The notes under the pieces were generated by a model. That model was not told the DNA's origin and ran no database searches. It was given only the letters and a program-made list of their open reading frames with translations. Of a stretch of 64,000 nt of DNA, positions 53,750 through 62,217 are shown one piece after another. This stretch comes from UBA1723 sp045642085. GTDB taxonomy: Bacteria; Bacteroidota; Bacteroidia; Bacteroidales; Paludibacteraceae. A program made the translations under genes and the position numbers. The stretch lies in contig JAZUIF010000040.1 in the NCBI GenBank assembly GCA_045642085.1, positions 1-64,000 on the forward strand. Reading direction: 5' to 3'. The first letter of the stretch is position 1. The number at the start of each line of letters is the position of its first letter.

Positions 53750-55876
53750 TTATAGCAAGTCTACTCTACCCTTAGCCTCTGTAACTACTGCCTTAGCGAT
53801 AGCTGAAGAAACCTCTGCGTAGTGTGAGAACTCCATTGATGAAGTTGCACGACCTGATGTGATTGTACGCAATGATGTTACGTATCCGAACATCTCTGCC
53901 AATGGAACTTTTGCCTTCACGATTCTAGCACCTGAACGGCTTGTCTCCATTCCTTCAACCTGACCACGACGCTTGTTCAAGTCTCCGATTACATCTCCCA
54001 TGTTCTCTTCTGGAGTCACAACCTCTAGCTTCATGATAGGCTCCATCAATACTGGACGTGCCTTAGCACATGCTGCCTTAAATGCTAGGTTAGCTGCGAT
54101 TTCGAATGACAACTGGTCTGAGTCTACTGGGTGGAATGATCCATCAACAACGACAACCTTCAACTGGTCTACAGGGAATCCTGCCAACACACCATTCTTC
54201 ATTGAAGCCTGGAATCCCTTCTGGATAGATGGGATGAACTCCTTAGGAATGTTACCTCCCTTAACTACATCCTCGAACTGAAGTGAGCCCTGGAAGTCTG
54301 GATCAACTGGTCCAACCTTAACTACGATATCAGCGAACTTACCACGACCACCTGACTGCTTCTTGTAAACCTCCTTGTGATCAACTGTCATTGTGATAGC
54401 CTCCTTGTAGTTAACCTGTGGACGACCCTGGTTACACTCTACCTTGAACTCACGACGTAGACGGTCGATGATGATATCAAGGTGAAGCTCACCCATTCCT
54501 GAGATAACTGTCTGACCTGACTGCTCGTCTGTCTTAACTGTAAATGTAGGGTCCTCCTCAGCAAGCTTTGCAAGACCGATACCAAGCTTATCAATATCAG
54601 CCTGTGACTTAGGCTCTACTGCGATACCGATAACTGGATCAGGGAACTCCATTGACTCAAGAACCATGTGTGTCTTTTCGTCCTCACCACAAAGTGTATC
54701 ACCTGTGCGGATATCCTTGAAACCTACACCAGCACCTATATCTCCAGCAGCTACTACCTCAACTGGGTTCTGGTGGTTAGAGTGCATCTGGAACAAACGT
54801 GAGATACGCTCCTTCTTTCCTGAACGTACGTTGAAGATATATGAACCTGCATCTAGCTTACCTGAGTAAACTCTGAAGAAGCATAGACGACCTACGTAAG
54901 GGTCTGTTGCGATCTTAAATGCAAGAGCACATAGAGGCTCGTCCTCATCTGGGTGACGAACGATCTTGTTCTCCTCGTTACCTGGCTCAGAACCGATGAT
55001 CTCTGGAGTATCAAGTGGGCTTGGAAGGTATGAACAAACTGCATCAAGCATTGTCTGTACACCCTTGTTCTTGAATGATGATCCACATACCATAGGGAAG
55101 ATCTTCATTGCAAGTGTACCCTTACGGATAGCAACTCTGATCTCGTCCTCTGTGATTGAATCTAGATCACCCTCAAGGAACTTCTCCATGATTGCGTCAT
55201 CGCAGTCAGAAACTGCCTCAAGCATCTTCTCTCTCCACTCGTTAGCCTCGTCAACTAGATCAGCTGGGATATCCTCTACATCGTATGCAGCACCCATTGT
55301 CTCATCATGCCAAACGATAGCCTTCATCTTTACTAGGTCAACTACTCCCTTGAATGTCTCCTCTGCTCCGATTGGAATCTGGATTGGACATGGGTTAGCA
55401 CCTAGAACCTCCTTAACCTGTGCTACTACGTCGAAGAAGTTTGCACCTGAACGGTCCATCTTGTTAACGTAACAGATACGAGGCACATTGTACTTGTCAG
55501 CCTGACGCCATACAGTCTCAGACTGTGGCTCAACACCACCTACTGCACAGAACGCTGCTACTGCTCCATCAAGGATACGTAGTGAACGCTCTACCTCTAC
55601 AGTAAAGTCAACGTGTCCTGGAGTATCAATCAAGTTGATCTTGTACTTCTTATCGTTGTACTTCCAGTATGTTGTTGTTGCAGCTGATGTAATAGTGATA
55701 CCACGCTCCTGCTCCTGAACCATCCAGTCCATAGTAGCTGCACCATCGTGCACCTCACCGATTTTGTGAGTAAGACCAGTGTAGAACAAAATACGCTCTG
55801 AAGTTGTAGTCTTACCAGCATCGATGTGAGCCATGATACCGATATTTCTAGTATAATGCAAATCTGCTTTTGCCAT
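53750..55876 (-). CDS. fusA: Elongation factor G
   Basis: 708 aa translational GTPase driving translocation. G motifs: AHIDAGKTTTSERILFYTG (G1), RGITITSAATT (G2), DTPGHVDFTVEVERSLRILD (G3) and YVNKMDRSGANF (G4). Domain IV has the VNYKEAIT and GGRGKFADI regions; domain V ends with SLRTITSGRATSSMEFSHYA. Full length. Placed after rpsG as in the classical str operon. Confidence 0.98.
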   Translation of the reverse strand: MAKADLHYTRNIGIMAHIDAGKTTTSERILFYTGLTHKIGEVHDGAATMDWMVQEQERGITITSAATTTYWKYNDKKYKINLIDTPGHVDFTVEVERSLRILDGAVAAFCAVGGVEPQSETVWRQADKYNVPRICYVNKMDRSGANFFDVVAQVKEVLGANPCPIQIPIGAEETFKGVVDLVKMKAIVWHDETMGAAYDVEDIPADLVDEANEWREKMLEAVSDCDDAIMEKFLEGDLDSITEDEIRVAIRKGTLAMKIFPMVCGSSFKNKGVQTMLDAVCSYLPSPLDTPEIIGSEPGNEENKIVRHPDEDEPLCALAFKIATDPYVGRLCFFRVYSGKLDAGSYIFNVRSGKKERISRLFQMHSNHQNPVEVVAAGDIGAGVGFKDIRTGDTLCGEDEKTHMVLESMEFPDPVIGIAVEPKSQADIDKLGIGLAKLAEEDPTFTVKTDEQSGQTVISGMGELHLDIIIDRLRREFKVECNQGRPQVNYKEAITMTVDHKEVYKKQSGGRGKFADIVVKVGPVDPDFQGSLQFEDVVKGGNIPKEFIPSIQKGFQASMKNGVLAGFPVDQLKVVVVDGSFHPVDSDQLSFEIAANLAFKAACAKARPVLMEPIMKLEVVTPEENMGDVIGDLNKRRGQVEGMETSRSGARIVKAKVPLAEMFGYVTSLRTITSGRATSSMEFSHYAEVSSAIAKAVVTEAKGRVDLL

Positions 55877-55911
55877 TTTTCTAAATTGTTGAAGTGTTAA
55901 AACTAGATTGA

Positions 55912-56388
55912 TTAGAATCTGAAGTGAGCGAATGCACGGTTAGCCTCAGCCATCTTGTGCATATCTGCCTTCTTCTTAAACGCTCCACCCTGGTTGTTGT
56001 ATGCGTCTGCGATCTCAGCAGCCAACTTGTCTGCCATTGAACGACCTGCTCTCTTACGTGCGAAGATGATTAGGTTCTTCATTGAGATAGACTCCTTTCT
56101 CTCTGGACGAATCTCTGTTGGCACCTGGAATGTAGCACCACCTACACGGCGAGACTTAACCTCTACCTGAGGAGCTACGTTCTCTAGAGCCTTCTTCCAG
56201 ATCTCTAGTGGTTCCTTCTCCTCATTTGGAAGTTTACCCTTTACAGTCTCCAATGCTGAGTAGAAGATTGAGTATGCTGTACTCTTCTTACCATCATACA
56301 TCAAATGGTTAACAAAACGTGTTACCATTACTTCGTTAAAAATTGGATCTGGCAAAATGATCCTCTTTTTAGGCTTTGCTTTTCTCAT
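55912..56388 (-). CDS. rpsG: 30S ribosomal protein S7
   Basis: 158 aa from the ATG before RKAKPKKRIILPDPIFNEVM. An in-frame ATG 14 codons upstream would add a leader absent from the family, so it is not used. Body: KKSTAYSIFYSALETV, VEVKSRRVGGATFQVPTEIR, MADKLAAEIADAYNNQGGAF KKKADMHKMAEANRAFAHFR. S7 nucleates head assembly. 35 bases before fusA. Confidence 0.97.
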   Translation of the reverse strand: MRKAKPKKRIILPDPIFNEVMVTRFVNHLMYDGKKSTAYSIFYSALETVKGKLPNEEKEPLEIWKKALENVAPQVEVKSRRVGGATFQVPTEIRPERKESISMKNLIIFARKRAGRSMADKLAAEIADAYNNQGGAFKKKADMHKMAEANRAFAHFRF

Positions 56389-56532
56389 TGTTTTAAATCG
56401 TTTTTGTCTTGGTTGCTTCTGTCGCTTCAACGACCCATTCGGGTCATTTACTCAACCCTCATCACGCTACCAGTAAAACTAAAACTTAGTTTTTGTTTTT
56501 ACTAAAAAAGAATTTGCTAGTCGAAGTTATAA
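56389..56532 (-). promoter_or_regulatory. Structured rpsL-rpsG intergenic leader
   Basis: 144 bases, far longer than the other gaps in the operon. On the minus strand it can form ATGACCC-GAAT-GGGTCGT, and an AGTAAAA...TTTTACT arm further upstream. In E. coli the S12-S7 spacer is the binding site by which S7 represses translation; a similar role here is inference. Confidence 0.4.
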
Positions 56533-56937
56533 TTACTTCTTACCCTTTGCTGGTGCTGCCTGTCCTGGCTTTGGACGCTTAGCTCCATACTTAGAACGTC
56601 TCTGAGTTCTTCCGTTCACACCTGCAGTATCCAATGTACCGCGTACGATGTGGTAACGTACACCTGGTAGGTCCTTAACACGACCACCACGTACCATTAC
56701 GATTGAGTGCTCCTGTAGGTTGTGTCCTTCACCTGGGATGTAGGCGTTAACCTCCTTCTGGTTTGTCAATCTAACACGTGCTACCTTACGCATTGCAGAG
56801 TTCGGCTTCTTTGGTGTTGTTGTATAAACACGCATGCAAACACCTCTTCTCTGTGGACATGAATCCAACGCAGGAGACTTGCTCTTGTCCTCAAGACTAG
56901 CTCTTCCTTTTCTAACTAACTGTTGAATAGTAGGCAT
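56533..56937 (-). CDS. rpsL: 30S ribosomal protein S12
   Basis: 134 aa. MPTIQQLVRKGRASLEDKSK, CPQRRGVCMRVYTTTPKKPN SAMRKVARVRLTN (the streptomycin-relevant Lys in TPKKPNSA is the sensitive type), GEGHNLQEHSIVMVRGGRVK DLPGVRYHIVRG. Decoding-centre protein and first gene of the supercluster. Confidence 0.98.
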   Translation of the reverse strand: MPTIQQLVRKGRASLEDKSKSPALDSCPQRRGVCMRVYTTTPKKPNSAMRKVARVRLTNQKEVNAYIPGEGHNLQEHSIVMVRGGRVKDLPGVRYHIVRGTLDTAGVNGRTQRRSKYGAKRPKPGQAAPAKGKK

Positions 56938-56984
56938 TTTTGTTTTACTTTTAAATTTTTACTGATATTCTATCATTTAGAATG

Positions 56985-57015
56985 CAAAAATAGTCATATA
57001 TTTTAACATGACAAA
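56985..57015 (-). promoter_or_regulatory. Promoter of the ribosomal supercluster
   Basis: Minus strand: TTTG at 57015-57012, 19 bases, TATTTTTG at 56992-56985. Start near 56978, ~40 bases before the rpsL ATG. Upstream to 57281 I see only AT-rich sequence, including an imperfect inverted repeat (ATATAATATGTA at about 57190 and TACATATATTAT at about 57243). Confidence 0.8.
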
Positions 57016-57281
57016 CTAATTTAAAGAAAAAAAGTCGTTATTTATCAACATTTCAAAGATTTAGGTTTTCCAACAATGTTTTACACGTTTTTTCTGAATT
57101 TTCTAATTTCTCTTCAAAAATATGTTGCAAAATATAAAAATCCGACTACTTATCAACGTCGATTTCTATCTACAAAATTGCATATGCATATATAATATGT
57201 ATAAAATATGATGAATATTCTCTAGCCTATGGCTTCTATCATACATATATTATATAGTAAAATCTTTGTTTTTCCCAAAAC

Positions 57282-57364
57282 TGCATTTTTTTCGTGCAGT
57301 TTTTACCAAATTCTGCATTTATTTAATGCAGTTTTTATCAAATTCTGCATTTTTTTTGTGCATG
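57282..57364. repeat. Two and a half tandem copies of a 32-bp repeat
   Basis: Units begin at 57282, 57314 and 57346: TGCATTT..TT.GTGCAG followed by TTTTTACCAAATTC, the third cut at the ATG of the DUF4143 remnant. Each unit holds the palindrome TGCAT...ATGCA. Contiguous without spacers, so not a CRISPR. Confidence 0.8.
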
Positions 57365-57826
57365 TTGATGGTGATCTCTGAAAGTGTCCCATTCAAACCC
57401 ATAATGCAAAAACTATCAGAATTAATCGGAACAACTCGCAACAACATCCCTGATTATCTTATATATATGGAGAAAGCCGGTTTGACATCCCAGCTTCGTG
57501 ACGAGACAGGCGGACTAAGAGGATTAGGGAAGGTGGAGAAAATATATTTGGACAACACCAATATTATATACGCTCTTACTCCAAACACCGCTAATATTGG
57601 AAATGTAAGAGAGACTTTCTTTATGAACCAGATGAGAGTTCATCATTCTGTAATAAGCTCTACTGTGACTGATTTCAAAATAAATGATATGTCATTCGAA
57701 ATAGGAGGCAAAAAGAAGGGGCAAAAGCAAATCGAGACTATCGAAAATGGGTTCATTGTGAAAGACGACTTAGAATATGGATATGCAAACATTATCCCTT
57801 TATGGGCTTTTGGACTTAATTATTAA
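57362..57826 (+). pseudogene. C-terminal remnant of an AAA_14/DUF4143 ATPase
   Basis: 154 codons from an ATG inside the repeat. It reads as the DUF4143 half of the common Bacteroidales ATPase family: KLSELIGTTRNNIPDYLIYM EKAGL, KVEKIYLDNTNIIYAL, NVRETFFMNQM, DFKINDMSFEIGGKKKGQKQ and the end IPLWAFGLNY. The P-loop ATPase half is missing upstream. Its stop overlaps the convergent membrane-protein gene by 11 bases. Probably inert. Confidence 0.75.
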
Positions 57827-58391
57827 GGTATTTATCTATAGGTCTTTCATGAATACCGTTTCTCATATAAATCCCTAGTACTTTTCCAAACAAATACATT
57901 GCTATAAAAAACACAACCACATACAAAAACGACTCTTCTTTGACAAAGACAACCAACAAAAAGGCTACAACACCCATAATTATAGACTTCGCAATATCGA
58001 AGATTACCTGAAACCCTGCTGCCATAGCGTTGCCAGCAGCATCACCTCCTCCTGAATGGTGATGGGGAGTCACCTTAGACCATCCATAAACACAACATCC
58101 AAAGGATACTGCACCCAAAAAAGGATACTCTTTTAATGTATAATAAATAACAGCTACTTGTGTCAAAGCAGTCAATAGTGCCTTTAATAAAACGACACCA
58201 TCTCCCTTTTTCGGCTTTCCATAGTTCAAATATTCAACCAATGTGACCCAATGATAACTCATTACGCCTCCAATAGCAATCATTCCAATTGAATAGAAGA
58301 AAGTTGTAGTACAATCGGCTGCAAAATATCCGATTATAATAGACAGCAAGGCACAGCCTAACACTAAATAAGTTCGATTAACAAAATACAT
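57816..58391 (-). CDS. Integral membrane protein, unknown
   Basis: 191 aa with four to five hydrophobic segments: YLVLGCALLSIIIGYFAA, FFYSIGMIAIGGVMSYHWV, ALLTALTQVAVIYYTL, IIMGVVAFLLVVFV and FLYVVVFFIAMYLFGKVLG. Between the third and fourth is a His/Gly-rich loop (PHHHSGGGDAAG). No family recognised. A TATCTTTG -7-like box lies at 58475-58468 on the minus strand, ~80 bases upstream, without a good -33. Confidence 0.55.
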   Translation of the reverse strand: MYFVNRTYLVLGCALLSIIIGYFAADCTTTFFYSIGMIAIGGVMSYHWVTLVEYLNYGKPKKGDGVVLLKALLTALTQVAVIYYTLKEYPFLGAVSFGCCVYGWSKVTPHHHSGGGDAAGNAMAAGFQVIFDIAKSIIMGVVAFLLVVFVKEESFLYVVVFFIAMYLFGKVLGIYMRNGIHERPIDKYLNN

Positions 58392-58499
58392 ACCTACTTA
58401 ATTTAATAATTCTACCTTTCATGTTTTTCTGCATGAAGACAGTAAATAACCACATCTTTATTTAATGCAAAGATAGGCGTAGTAGAGTTAACAATAAAT

Positions 58500-58529
58500 A
58501 GCAAAAGTGCCTCAAAAGTGGGCACTTTG
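58500..58529 (-). terminator. Terminator after menA
   Basis: Minus strand AAAGTGCCC-ACTTTTGA-GGCACTTTT, an 8-bp stem with a weak T tract, 33 bases after the menA stop. Confidence 0.6.
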
Positions 58530-58561
58530 TCACAATATCTCATCATTCGAAGATTATCCTA

Positions 58562-59479
58562 CTAATATAACATTGCAGACACCGTAGCGATGGCAAACAC
58601 CATCATATTACGTGAGCTCTCTCCTATCAACTGATTAAGAGCTTTTCCTCGCTTTATCTTTATCAGTTTGGTGTATGACATCAAATGCAATATAATATAA
58701 GGTATATAAAAGAATGAAAGGGCGAAATGTCCTTTGAAGACGTAGAGCATCAACGCAACAGCTCCGAATCCACAACCTAAATAAAGAAACTCTCCGAATT
58801 TCTCACCTAGCTTCACTATCAATGTGCGTTTGCCATCTTTTGCATCCGTCTCCCTGTCTCTATAATTATTGACTACCAACAACGCATTGATTGCCAATCC
58901 TGTAGCTATTCCCGCTACGACGCATCTCGGATCAGAGAAACAATATGGCAACTGGCAGTAGCAAGTAAAGCATGTGGCAACGACTCCGAAAAATCCTACG
59001 ACTGCCACGTCGCCAAGTCCATTATATGAAAGAGGAAATGGGCCAGAGGTATAGAAATAGGCGAAAAAGATACAGAATACGCCGACACCAAGCATCGTCC
59101 ATACCTGTTCTTCCGCTATAATCGGAAGCATACACAATCCGCAAACCGCAGCTAGGCCAACGACAATTGCGATTCCAATCAGCATGGCTTTCTTCGTGAT
59201 CCAACCTTGAGCCATCGCTCTCTCCGGACCAAGTCTATCCTTTCCGTCGCTACCTTTCAAGAAGTCAAAAAGGTCATTGATAAGATTAGCGGCAATCTGC
59301 ATAAGCGACGCGAATAGAAAACAGATGGCAAATTTCCTCCAGTCGAAAACAGTAGCGTCGCTCAAATATATACTCAACGCCGAACCGACCAATACGGGCA
59401 CCACCGCAGCAGCCAACGTCTTCGGACGAGCTGCCAAAATCCACGCCTTTGCAGAATTCTTCTCAACCATCTCCATCAT
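58562..59479 (-). CDS. menA: 1,4-dihydroxy-2-naphthoate polyprenyltransferase MenA
   Basis: 305 aa, UbiA-family integral membrane enzyme that prenylates DHNA to demethylmenaquinone. Start block WILAARPKTLAAAVVPVLVG; first Asp-rich motif NLINDLFDFLKGSDGKDR; second NNYRDRETDAKDGKRTLIVK, which together bind the prenyl diphosphate with Mg2+. About eight membrane helices. Seven bases after the protease stop, last of a three-gene operon. Indicates menaquinone respiration. Confidence 0.95.
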   Translation of the reverse strand: MMEMVEKNSAKAWILAARPKTLAAAVVPVLVGSALSIYLSDATVFDWRKFAICFLFASLMQIAANLINDLFDFLKGSDGKDRLGPERAMAQGWITKKAMLIGIAIVVGLAAVCGLCMLPIIAEEQVWTMLGVGVFCIFFAYFYTSGPFPLSYNGLGDVAVVGFFGVVATCFTCYCQLPYCFSDPRCVVAGIATGLAINALLVVNNYRDRETDAKDGKRTLIVKLGEKFGEFLYLGCGFGAVALMLYVFKGHFALSFFYIPYIILHLMSYTKLIKIKRGKALNQLIGESSRNMMVFAIATVSAMLY

Positions 59480-59486
59480 CTCTCTA

Positions 59487-61196
59487 TTATTGCTCTCGCT
59501 CCAATATAGTCTTCATTTCAGGACTTACAAATGCCTTCACCGCCTCTTTGTAAGCATTATCCTCTAGATTGTATGCCCAATAGAATGGACGCTGCTTATG
59601 GTCGTCCGAACCATGGATCGAACGAATCAAATAAGCTACAAGCAGACGCATAATCTTCTTCTGTGAAACTGCAGGCTCATTGTTATCAGGAATAAAATTC
59701 TTTTCCTTTTTAGCATACTCCAAGAACTCACGGTACACGCTATCGTGCATCAAATTCTTATATGTTGTCTTATAATTGTCTGTCTTCTTATATGCTTCAA
59801 TCTCAGCAGGATGATTCTCAATATATTTATAAGAGAACTCATATATGACGTCGCTCAAAAGCACCTTCTTTGCAAACACTGACATATTAGTGTCAAGCGG
59901 CACAAAGATATCAGGCACGATTCCACCTCCTGCATAGACAGTACGGCCAAGTTTGCATGTCTTAAATTCCAGACTATCTTTCTCAGCAGCCTTTTTCATG
60001 CTATCGATGTTTGTCATCTCTCCATGTTCATATCGGCTAACAGTCTCCGAACGATAATCGTAATCCTTTCCATAATATTTCTGCACGCATCTTCCTGAAG
60101 GAGTGTAATATCTTGCGACAGTCAAACGCAAAGCAGCACCACCTGAGATAGGAATCTGCTGCTGCACAAGGCCTTTTCCGAATGATCGGCAACCGACAAT
60201 CACTCCTCTATCGTTATCCTGGACTGCACCGGCAAAAATCTCACTAGCCGAAGCTGAATTCTCGTTGATAAGCACAACAATCGGAGCAGAGATGATTGGA
60301 TCACGACGCGACATCAACACCTCCATTGGATCTTCACGTGAACCACCACGGCCACAAGTGTAGACAATAGTATCTCCTCTGTCAAGTAGATAATCAAGCA
60401 TCTCTCCTGCCACAGGAAGATAACCACCTCCATTATTACGTAAATCAACGATATAACGTCTTGCTCCTTCAGTCTGGAGCTGAAGCAAAGCCTCATAAAA
60501 CTCAGCGTGAGTCTTCTCTCCAAAACGGTCAATCTTCACATATCCTGTCTGATCATCAGCCATATAGAAAGCATCCACAGTCTCCTGAGCCACCTCACCA
60601 CGGATTACCTCATAATCGATAGTCTCAGCCACACCAGCACGCTTGATTCCTAGTTTGACATGTGTATCCTTCGGTCCACGCAACTTCTTCACCACTAGCT
60701 CATTATTCAATTTCGAGCCGACAAAAGCACTATCGTCGACAGCAATAATCTTATCACCTGCACGAAGACCAGCCTTCTCAGAAGGTCCACCAGAAATCAC
60801 CTGCACCACATTGACAGTATCGTGATGAAGATTAAACTGCACACCGATACCAAAGAAACTGCTGGCAAGCTCATCATTAGTGATCTGAAGATCCTCAGCC
60901 TTGATATAAGCAGTATGCGGATCAAGAGTCTCAGTAAGCTGAGGGATAGCACGGTCGACAAGATCAGTCAAGTCGACAGTATCCACATACATCTTAGAGA
61001 CATAATGAAGGACATCCGACATTTTTCTTGCAGCAATCACATCAGCCTCTTCATCAAAAGTTGTGCGAGTCGACTGAGTCAAGCTTTCAGCTGTAATTAC
61101 ACGTTTTGCACCGTATTTAGCTCCGAGAATGAAAGCTATAGCAGTGAATACGCCTAGAAGGATTGGCACAATTGCCAATTTCAATTTATCACTCAT
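59487..61196 (-). CDS. C-terminal processing protease, S41 family
   Basis: 569 aa. N-terminal membrane/signal segment (AIVPILLGVFTAIAFILGA), a helical region with LDPHTAYIKAEDL, then a PDZ domain (FFGIGVQF...GGPSEKAGLRAGDKIIAVDD). The S41 catalytic core follows: GYVKIDRF, YIVDLRNNGGGYL, VLINENSASASEIFAGAVQD with the nucleophilic Ser, and CRSFGKGLVQQQ with the catalytic Lys. A ~120-residue tail follows. CtpA-type periplasmic protease. Eight bases after the dCMP deaminase gene. Confidence 0.93.
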   Translation of the reverse strand: MSDKLKLAIVPILLGVFTAIAFILGAKYGAKRVITAESLTQSTRTTFDEEADVIAARKMSDVLHYVSKMYVDTVDLTDLVDRAIPQLTETLDPHTAYIKAEDLQITNDELASSFFGIGVQFNLHHDTVNVVQVISGGPSEKAGLRAGDKIIAVDDSAFVGSKLNNELVVKKLRGPKDTHVKLGIKRAGVAETIDYEVIRGEVAQETVDAFYMADDQTGYVKIDRFGEKTHAEFYEALLQLQTEGARRYIVDLRNNGGGYLPVAGEMLDYLLDRGDTIVYTCGRGGSREDPMEVLMSRRDPIISAPIVVLINENSASASEIFAGAVQDNDRGVIVGCRSFGKGLVQQQIPISGGAALRLTVARYYTPSGRCVQKYYGKDYDYRSETVSRYEHGEMTNIDSMKKAAEKDSLEFKTCKLGRTVYAGGGIVPDIFVPLDTNMSVFAKKVLLSDVIYEFSYKYIENHPAEIEAYKKTDNYKTTYKNLMHDSVYREFLEYAKKEKNFIPDNNEPAVSQKKIMRLLVAYLIRSIHGSDDHKQRPFYWAYNLEDNAYKEAVKAFVSPEMKTILEREQ

Positions 61197-61204
61197 ATTA
61201 TAAA

Positions 61205-61645
61205 TTATTCATTCTTATAATCCTGTTCGTTCAAGAACTCCACTTTGACACCAGCGCGTTCAAGCAGATCAATACCATCAGTAAGACGGTATTTCTCAGA
61301 GTATACCACACGTTTGATTCCAGCCTGAATAATCAGTTTGGCACATTCGATACAAGGCGACGCAGTGACGTAGAGAGTAGCCCCATCACTACTATTATTA
61401 CTCTGAGCCACCTTAGCTATAGCGTTAGCCTCAGCGTGAAGCACATAAGGGAAAGTTGTATCGTTGTCATCCTCACAGACATTAGGGAATCCCGAAGGAG
61501 TACCATTATAACCGTCAGAAATGATTGTTTTGTCTTTCACAAGTAGAGCACCCACCTGACGACGCTTGCAATATGAGTTTTCAGCCCATATTCTAGCCAT
61601 TCTAATGTATCTGTAGTCAAATTGGCTTTGTTTGTCTATTTTCAT
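61205..61645 (-). CDS. dCMP deaminase (zinc-dependent)
   Basis: 146 aa. Zinc site HAEANA (H70, catalytic E72) and SPCIEC (C98, C101) define the cytidine/deoxycytidylate deaminase fold. The early YCKRRQVGALLVKDKTIISD GYNGTPSG segment is typical of dCMP deaminase, which makes dUMP for dTTP synthesis. First gene of the operon. A TAATTTTG -7-like box at 61733-61726 (minus strand) is about 80 bases upstream. Confidence 0.92.
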   Translation of the reverse strand: MKIDKQSQFDYRYIRMARIWAENSYCKRRQVGALLVKDKTIISDGYNGTPSGFPNVCEDDNDTTFPYVLHAEANAIAKVAQSNNSSDGATLYVTASPCIECAKLIIQAGIKRVVYSEKYRLTDGIDLLERAGVKVEFLNEQDYKNE

Positions 61646-61660
61646 AAGTTCTTTTTTTAT

Positions 61661-61691
61661 AACGTTAACGGTAACCCCAACGTTAACAGTA
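61661..61691. repeat. Direct repeat AACGTTAAC-RGTA, 18-bp period
   Basis: AACGTTAACGGTA at 61661 and AACGTTAACAGTA at 61679, in the presumed leader of the dCMP-deaminase operon. Each contains the palindrome GTTAAC. Could be an operator; no regulator known. Confidence 0.4.
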
Positions 61692-61804
61692 CCGTACGAT
61701 TATTCGTTTATAGTCAATTTCCCTACAAAATTAAAGAAAACTATGGAAAAATCAGCGATTTGTGAAAAAAAGGAGTAAAAGGCGACAAAAAACATCAATA
61801 AAAG

Positions 61805-61835
61805 TTTGTGAGAAACGAAATTTAGACTACCTTTG
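61805..61835 (+). promoter_or_regulatory. Promoter of the tRNA-Gly-Leu-Phe operon
   Basis: TTTG, 19 bases, TACCTTTG; the same as the tRNA-Pro promoter, 37 bases before the first tRNA. Confidence 0.88.
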
Positions 61836-61872
61836 CACTCGCAAAAGAAAAACAACGGTCTTTTACATACTT

Positions 61873-61945
<73 letters not shown>

Positions 61946-61960
61946 CATCTACAAGATGAT

Positions 61961-62045
61961 GCCCTGATGGTGGAATTGGTAGACACGCAGGACTTAAAAT
62001 CCTGTAATCATTGCGATTGTACGGGTTCAAGTCCCGTTCGGGGCA
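61961..62045 (+). tRNA. tRNA-Leu (anticodon TAA)
   Basis: 85 bases with a long variable arm. Acceptor GCCCTGA/TCGGGGC; anticodon arm CAGGA-CTTAAAA-TCCTG; T loop TTCAAGT. Fifteen bases after tRNA-Gly. Confidence 0.95.
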
Positions 62046-62071
62046 CTTATTTTGTTAAGACATATAAAGCT

Positions 62072-62144
62072 GGTGCCATAGCTCAGTTGGTAGAGCAAAG
62101 GACTGAAAATCCTTGTGTCCCCGGTTCGATTCCTGGTGGTACCA
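62072..62144 (+). tRNA. tRNA-Phe (anticodon GAA)
   Basis: 73 bases. Acceptor GGTGCCA/TGGTACC (one G-T pair); anticodon arm AAGGA-CTGAAAA-TCCTT. The T stem CCCGG/CCTGG has a C-T mismatch in its middle pair, slightly unusual. Confidence 0.93.
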
Positions 62145-62147
62145 CAC

Positions 62148-62186
62148 AAAGCAGATTCATTTCAATAATGAGTCTGCTTTTTTTTG
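62148..62186 (+). terminator. Terminator of the tRNA operon
   Basis: Stem AAAGCAGATTCATT / AATGAGTCTGCTTT with a TCAAT loop, followed by T tract. Confidence 0.9.
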
Positions 62187-62217
62187 CAATGTCCTAAACA
62201 ATGACTTTTAAGATACG

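Noticed and set aside
56389..56430. Longer S7 with 14 extra N-terminal residues
   Set aside because: The family start is RKAKPKKRI...; the extension is leader sequence.
57282..57364. CRISPR array
   Set aside because: The 32-bp units are directly contiguous, only two and a half copies, with no spacers and no cas genes.
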